Shown piece after piece: positions 15,991 to 19,701 of a DNA stretch of 19,701 nt (position 1 is the first letter of the stretch; every line of letters begins with the position of its first letter). The position numbers and the translations under genes were made by a program. The stretch is from assembly GCA_900128585.1 (NCBI GenBank), contig LT642393.1, forward strand, positions 1-19,701, in the 5' to 3' direction. Source of the stretch: Stramenopiles sp. TOSAG23-3 (taxonomy: Eukaryota; Sar). Below the pieces are notes generated by a model. It worked only from the letters and a program-made list of their open reading frames with translations. It was not told the origin of the DNA and searched no databases.

Positions 15991-17068
15991 AGGTAATACA
16001 TAAAACATAAAGTTTTAAAATTTCGTATCGAATGAATAATTACCTAAAAAATAAATGAAGTCAAAAGGCCTAATAATTACACACATCATATAGTGCCAAT
16101 AATTTTACAATAGGGATAAAATAACTAGACAATATACTATTTAAATAATAGGAAGTATATAGGGTTATAGATTATTGAGGTACGAGGCGAGGGAAATAAA
16201 ATAAAAAAATGTTCGGTTTCAAAAAAATGAAGGCGGAGAACAGAAGTTTCATCCAAGAAAGGGATTTGCAAGAAGAGGCGTAATAGCCGTAATACAATGG
16301 TTTAAAAAATTGAATAAATTATTTATAAAAATGAGGAAGGCACGATCGGGGTGCTATTCTTATATACGTAATAGTTAACTTATTAATTATCTTATATTTA
16401 CACGCACACACAGAAGATATATTAAAATATTATTATAGCTGTATTAAGGTAGCACAACTAGATCTCAGAGAGCATCTCACATCTCACCGTACCTATAAAA
16501 TACAACTCTTTTGCATAAATATACATTTAAGGTAAAAATACATTATAATTTAAATATTAATATAATGATAATATATAACATTAATTATTATTTTAATAAT
16601 ATACCTTAATATACTCCGATTTGTATTCTTTTCGATTTTAATTGAAGCAATTTTTTTATTTGGTTCCTTGGTATTCATATACTCTTCCTTCTGTGTGGTT
16701 AAATTATTTTTTTGTTTGGGAAAAGATAAAGGCTCAAGCCGATGCTGTGTAATGCTGTAAAACAGTGAAGAAGAAGATTGAGAAAGAAGAATTTGCCTTG
16801 GGGATGTTGATGGGCATTCCTGAGGAAAGCTAGCCTGTGTAGTTGTTTTAGTATTTAGAAGAAAGAGGAGGAGTCCACTTGTCTTGTCTGTGAGAATGTT
16901 GATCTAAATGTACACTGTATTCTATTCTCAAGAATTGAAAGAAAACCCATGACGATTGTAAAGTTCTTTCAGATAAAGAATCTAACAGTAAAGTTAGTTA
17001 CACTTGAAACGAATTCAATCCACTGATTTACTGAACGAAACCACCAAAACAAATTATACACCATTATT
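15991..17068. other. Long AT-rich spacer upstream of the Cys-repeat gene
   Basis: Mostly AT-rich. It contains a candidate poly(A) signal for the sulfatase gene (16050-16055), a small isolated ATG frame of 24 codons at 16209-16283 that I do not accept as a gene, and a less AT-rich stretch (about 16720-16950) that may be the promoter or 5' leader of the next gene. No RNA gene is recognised. Confidence 0.65.
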
Positions 17069-19701
17069 ATGAAGCTCTCTACGGTACTTCTGCTGTTCGC
17101 TCTGAGCTTCGTCTGCGCTGCAGCCAACAAAAGGTTCGACAAGTTCAAAAAGAACGGGGCATGTTCACCTCCCACTGTCGAGAAATTGTACACTGATTGC
17201 ATGAAAACGGCAGGGCAAACGAGCGCAACCGCCGCAACTGCCAAGTGCAGAACTGATCTGAAAGACAAACTAGAGACTTGTCACGGAAAAACTCCCGACG
17301 ACTTTATGGTTGACGGAGTAATTAAGAAGGCAATACAGCACGCGAACGAGGAGTGCAAAAGCAATTGCGACGAGCTGGACAAACATTTGAGGGCGTCGGA
17401 CAAAGGGCGAACCGACCAAGAAAAGAGAAGGGAAGAGATTGAAAAAAAGGCCGGGGCCGGGAAAAAGACCGCAGACAAGGTCACATCCTGCATGGAAGTG
17501 TGCAAACCGTCGTGCACGGAAATCCAAAAGCAGAACTGCACCGGCGACGTAGCAAAGAAAGCGCTGAAGGACGTGTTGGGGCGGGAACCCGAGGACTGGG
17601 AAGTAAAGGAAAACGTTGATAAGGGCGCACGGACCGAAGCAGGCAATTTGATGAAAGAATGTTATACGTTAGCTACCAACGATCAGGAGAGAAAAGCTTG
17701 TGGCAGCGACACGGAAATTCTGAATGCATGCAAGCAAGCCCGCGGTGGTGAAGCCTGTTCAACCGATGACTTGAAGAAAGGCGCCCGCGACGTGGCTAAA
17801 AAGGACATCGATGAAATGATGAACGCATGCGTTTCTGGTAAGGCTTCGAAGGAAAGCAAGAAGAAGTGCCGCACGGACAATATGGAGGATCTGAAAGAAA
17901 AAGTTGCCAATGCCATGGGAAAAGACAAGTCGAAGGTAAAGGAATCGGACGTTCAAAAAGTTCTTGATGAGGCAGCGCGTGATGCATTTGCTGAGGCCAT
18001 GAAAGCCTGCGGGGCCAGCGCCGACAGGAAGGAGTGCCAAAGCGATGCAAAAAAAGCAATGGCGGACGCCAGAGGCGAAGACGAAGCGGACATTAAGGAA
18101 GTGGACATAAAGCGTGAGAGCAGGAAAGCACAAGCAAAAAATCTTGCGACGGAAATGGAAGCCTGCATGGACCTGGCCGAAAAAAAATCTGGCGACACCG
18201 CGAAGACCACCGCGCGCGGGAAATGTAGCACTGAATCGGCGAAGGAGGCTCTGAAGAGAGGTTCGTTGGACGGCAAGGCTCCTACCGACAAAGAGGTAAA
18301 AGAGTTCCAAAACATGGCCGCAAAGGAAGCCATGCGTGATGCCCGCGAAAACTGCGAAGGGGATTGTGACAAGAAAGTAAAGGCTGCGATGGCGAAGGCC
18401 CTTGGAAAGAAATCGGAGGATATTACAACATTTGACCACCGGAAATTTGAAGAAGAAGCCGCCATTGCCTCCGTGGCAGATGAATTTCGCGCGTGCGCCA
18501 AAGCCAAGAAAGACAAGAGCACTGCGGAGTGTAAGGATCCACTTGCAGCATTTGCAGAATCGTCGGGAAGGGAAGAACCCACGGACATCAAGAAAAAGGA
18601 AACTTTCAAAAAAGAGCTTGCCAAAAAGGTGGTTCAGGATGCCGAAAAAGAGTCCGTCCGTGCGTGCATGAAGGAATCGACAAAAACGAAGGTCCAGGAC
18701 TGCTTGAAAGAGGCCAAATCAGACGTGGACAATGTTGCCAGCGTTGCGTTCGAAGGCGAGACGGCAGACAAGATCCAGAAAAAGAAGAAGCAGGCCGAGA
18801 AAAAAGCCTCCGAGTCCGCGCTTGGAGATGAATTCCGAGACTGCATGGAAGCCGCAAGCACCGATAACGCGAAGAAAACAGCTTGCAAGACTGACGTGGA
18901 GAGCAAGAAAGAGCTTCTCGGGGTAAACACTCCCATCAAGCACGTTCTGAAAAGCTACCGCGCCGACTTGCTGCTCTCGCCCTCAGACAGTTGCAACAGT
19001 ACGGAAATAAAATCTTGCCGTCAGAATGCCAAAGCCGAGGCCATCAAAAATGGCATGGAAGCGCGGGCGTACGCCCAGACGAAGAAGATCGCCGAAGTGA
19101 AGGGGGCCGCCGAAAAGTTCGCATCCTGCAGAGATGGCGGAAACGTCGAAAGCGATTGCAGCGACCAAGCAAAGGAGACGTATCTATCAATTAGCGGCGC
19201 AAAAGCTGATTCATACAAGGACAAAGTGAAGACTCGAATCGAAGATCTCGGGAAAAAAATATTCAAAGGAGACGTCACGAAGCTTGTGGACAAAGAGGCC
19301 GTTACGGTAACCGTTGAGACCAATGGCGGAGCTTGCAACGACGGTGTTAAAACAGCTTTCAAGGACGAGGTTAAGAAACATGTTGGCGATGGAGCAAGTA
19401 GCACAACAGACACGAAAAAACTTCAACAGGTCGCAAAAGACGTGGACTGCCGCGTTGTTGATGACAAAGCGGAATACGCCGTGTCTGTGGACGCGAAAGG
19501 CGTATCCTCCGATGACATTGGAACTGCAAGCGGTGATTTGTCCACAAAGCTCAGCAGCAAAGCCTACATTACCTCGAGGAGAGTTCGAAGGTTGCTTAAC
19601 ACTCAAACAACCACCGGCGCTTATGCTGACCAAGAAACCACCATGTGTTCTGAATCCGATACAGAATGTACTGGGGAATCAGCAGAAGTCGAAGTAAGTT
19701 C
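17069..19701 (+). CDS. Secreted cysteine-paired helical repeat protein, at least 877 residues (partial)
   Basis: The frame is open from the ATG at 17069 to the window end with no stop, so 877 codons are seen. The start follows AT-rich sequence and gives a classic signal peptide (residues 1-19, with LLLFALSFVCAA). The body is Lys/Glu/Ala-rich and almost all helical, with repeat units of roughly 47-63 residues. The first Cys of each unit sits at about 254, 314, 366, 429, 476, 533 and 592. Each is usually preceded by small or acidic residues (EACM, RACA, DCME) and partnered by a second Cys 8-18 residues later. Between Cys pairs a Gly-Lys turn and an acidic DIKE/DVK-like segment recur. Less regular copies occupy residues 30-250. 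A beta-containing module starts near 745 (VTVTVE), and a basic cluster R837-R-V-R-R lies beyond it. Disulphide-stapled helical hairpins are inferred. I know no named family. No intron is evident; GTAAGT at 19694-19699 may be a donor. Confidence 0.88.
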   Translation, partial: MKLSTVLLLFALSFVCAAANKRFDKFKKNGACSPPTVEKLYTDCMKTAGQTSATAATAKCRTDLKDKLETCHGKTPDDFMVDGVIKKAIQHANEECKSNCDELDKHLRASDKGRTDQEKRREEIEKKAGAGKKTADKVTSCMEVCKPSCTEIQKQNCTGDVAKKALKDVLGREPEDWEVKENVDKGARTEAGNLMKECYTLATNDQERKACGSDTEILNACKQARGGEACSTDDLKKGARDVAKKDIDEMMNACVSGKASKESKKKCRTDNMEDLKEKVANAMGKDKSKVKESDVQKVLDEAARDAFAEAMKACGASADRKECQSDAKKAMADARGEDEADIKEVDIKRESRKAQAKNLATEMEACMDLAEKKSGDTAKTTARGKCSTESAKEALKRGSLDGKAPTDKEVKEFQNMAAKEAMRDARENCEGDCDKKVKAAMAKALGKKSEDITTFDHRKFEEEAAIASVADEFRACAKAKKDKSTAECKDPLAAFAESSGREEPTDIKKKETFKKELAKKVVQDAEKESVRACMKESTKTKVQDCLKEAKSDVDNVASVAFEGETADKIQKKKKQAEKKASESALGDEFRDCMEAASTDNAKKTACKTDVESKKELLGVNTPIKHVLKSYRADLLLSPSDSCNSTEIKSCRQNAKAEAIKNGMEARAYAQTKKIAEVKGAAEKFASCRDGGNVESDCSDQAKETYLSISGAKADSYKDKVKTRIEDLGKKIFKGDVTKLVDKEAVTVTVETNGGACNDGVKTAFKDEVKKHVGDGASSTTDTKKLQQVAKDVDCRVVDDKAEYAVSVDAKGVSSDDIGTASGDLSTKLSSKAYITSRRVRRLLNTQTTTGAYADQETTMCSESDTECTGESAEVEVS

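Noticed and set aside
16209-16283. 24-codon frame starting MFGFKKMKAENR in the spacer before the Cys-repeat gene
   Set aside because: Local composition is slightly coding-like, but it is too short and isolated. It could be an exon or micropeptide, but nothing supports it here.
1-19701. tRNA, rRNA, CRISPR, transposase or giant-virus origin
   Set aside because: By eye I found no tRNA T-loop context, rRNA stretch, spaced direct repeats of CRISPR type or transposase motifs. Long AT-rich spacers and ordinary cellular gene types argue against a virus.

Overview
The window looks like nuclear DNA of an intron-poor, single-celled eukaryote, possibly an alga or another protist. I cannot place it further from sequence alone. 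Genes are mostly uninterrupted reading frames of roughly 50-55% GC. They sit in very AT-rich spacers full of microsatellites (TTC, ATT, a 78-base T run). Several frames that appear to begin at GTG or TTG have a better ATG a few codons further in, and I used that ATG. TGA serves as the normal stop for at least three genes.

Layout, left to right: (1) the 5' end of a minus-strand gene for an EF-hand-like/coiled-coil protein, running off the left edge; (2) a plus-strand nuclear protein with four RRM-like repeats; (3) a plus-strand DHHC palmitoyltransferase; (4) a minus-strand MFSD5-like major facilitator; (5) a minus-strand beta-rich, possibly SPRY-like protein interrupted by one in-frame TGA, which a 135-nt in-frame intron could explain; (6) a plus-strand secreted protein with two chitobiase C-terminal-like domains; (7) a minus-strand SWIB-DEK_C-SWIB chromatin protein; (8) a plus-strand arylsulfatase with an intact CSPTR formylglycine motif; (9) a plus-strand secreted, Lys/Glu/Ala-rich protein of at least 877 residues built from cysteine-paired helical repeats, running off the right edge. 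The first and last genes have no stop inside the window and are easily missed by simple ORF calling.

There is no operon. Neighbours share only loose themes: secretion, cell surface and extracellular matrix (genes 6, 8, 9), and nuclear or chromatin roles (genes 2, 7). The most interesting items are the cysteine-paired repeat protein, a two-block 66-bp element found once in each of the two convergent spacers (5952-6017 and 11226-11291) and nowhere else that I found, and the TGA-containing possible retained intron in gene 5. I found no tRNA, rRNA, CRISPR array or recognisable transposase.
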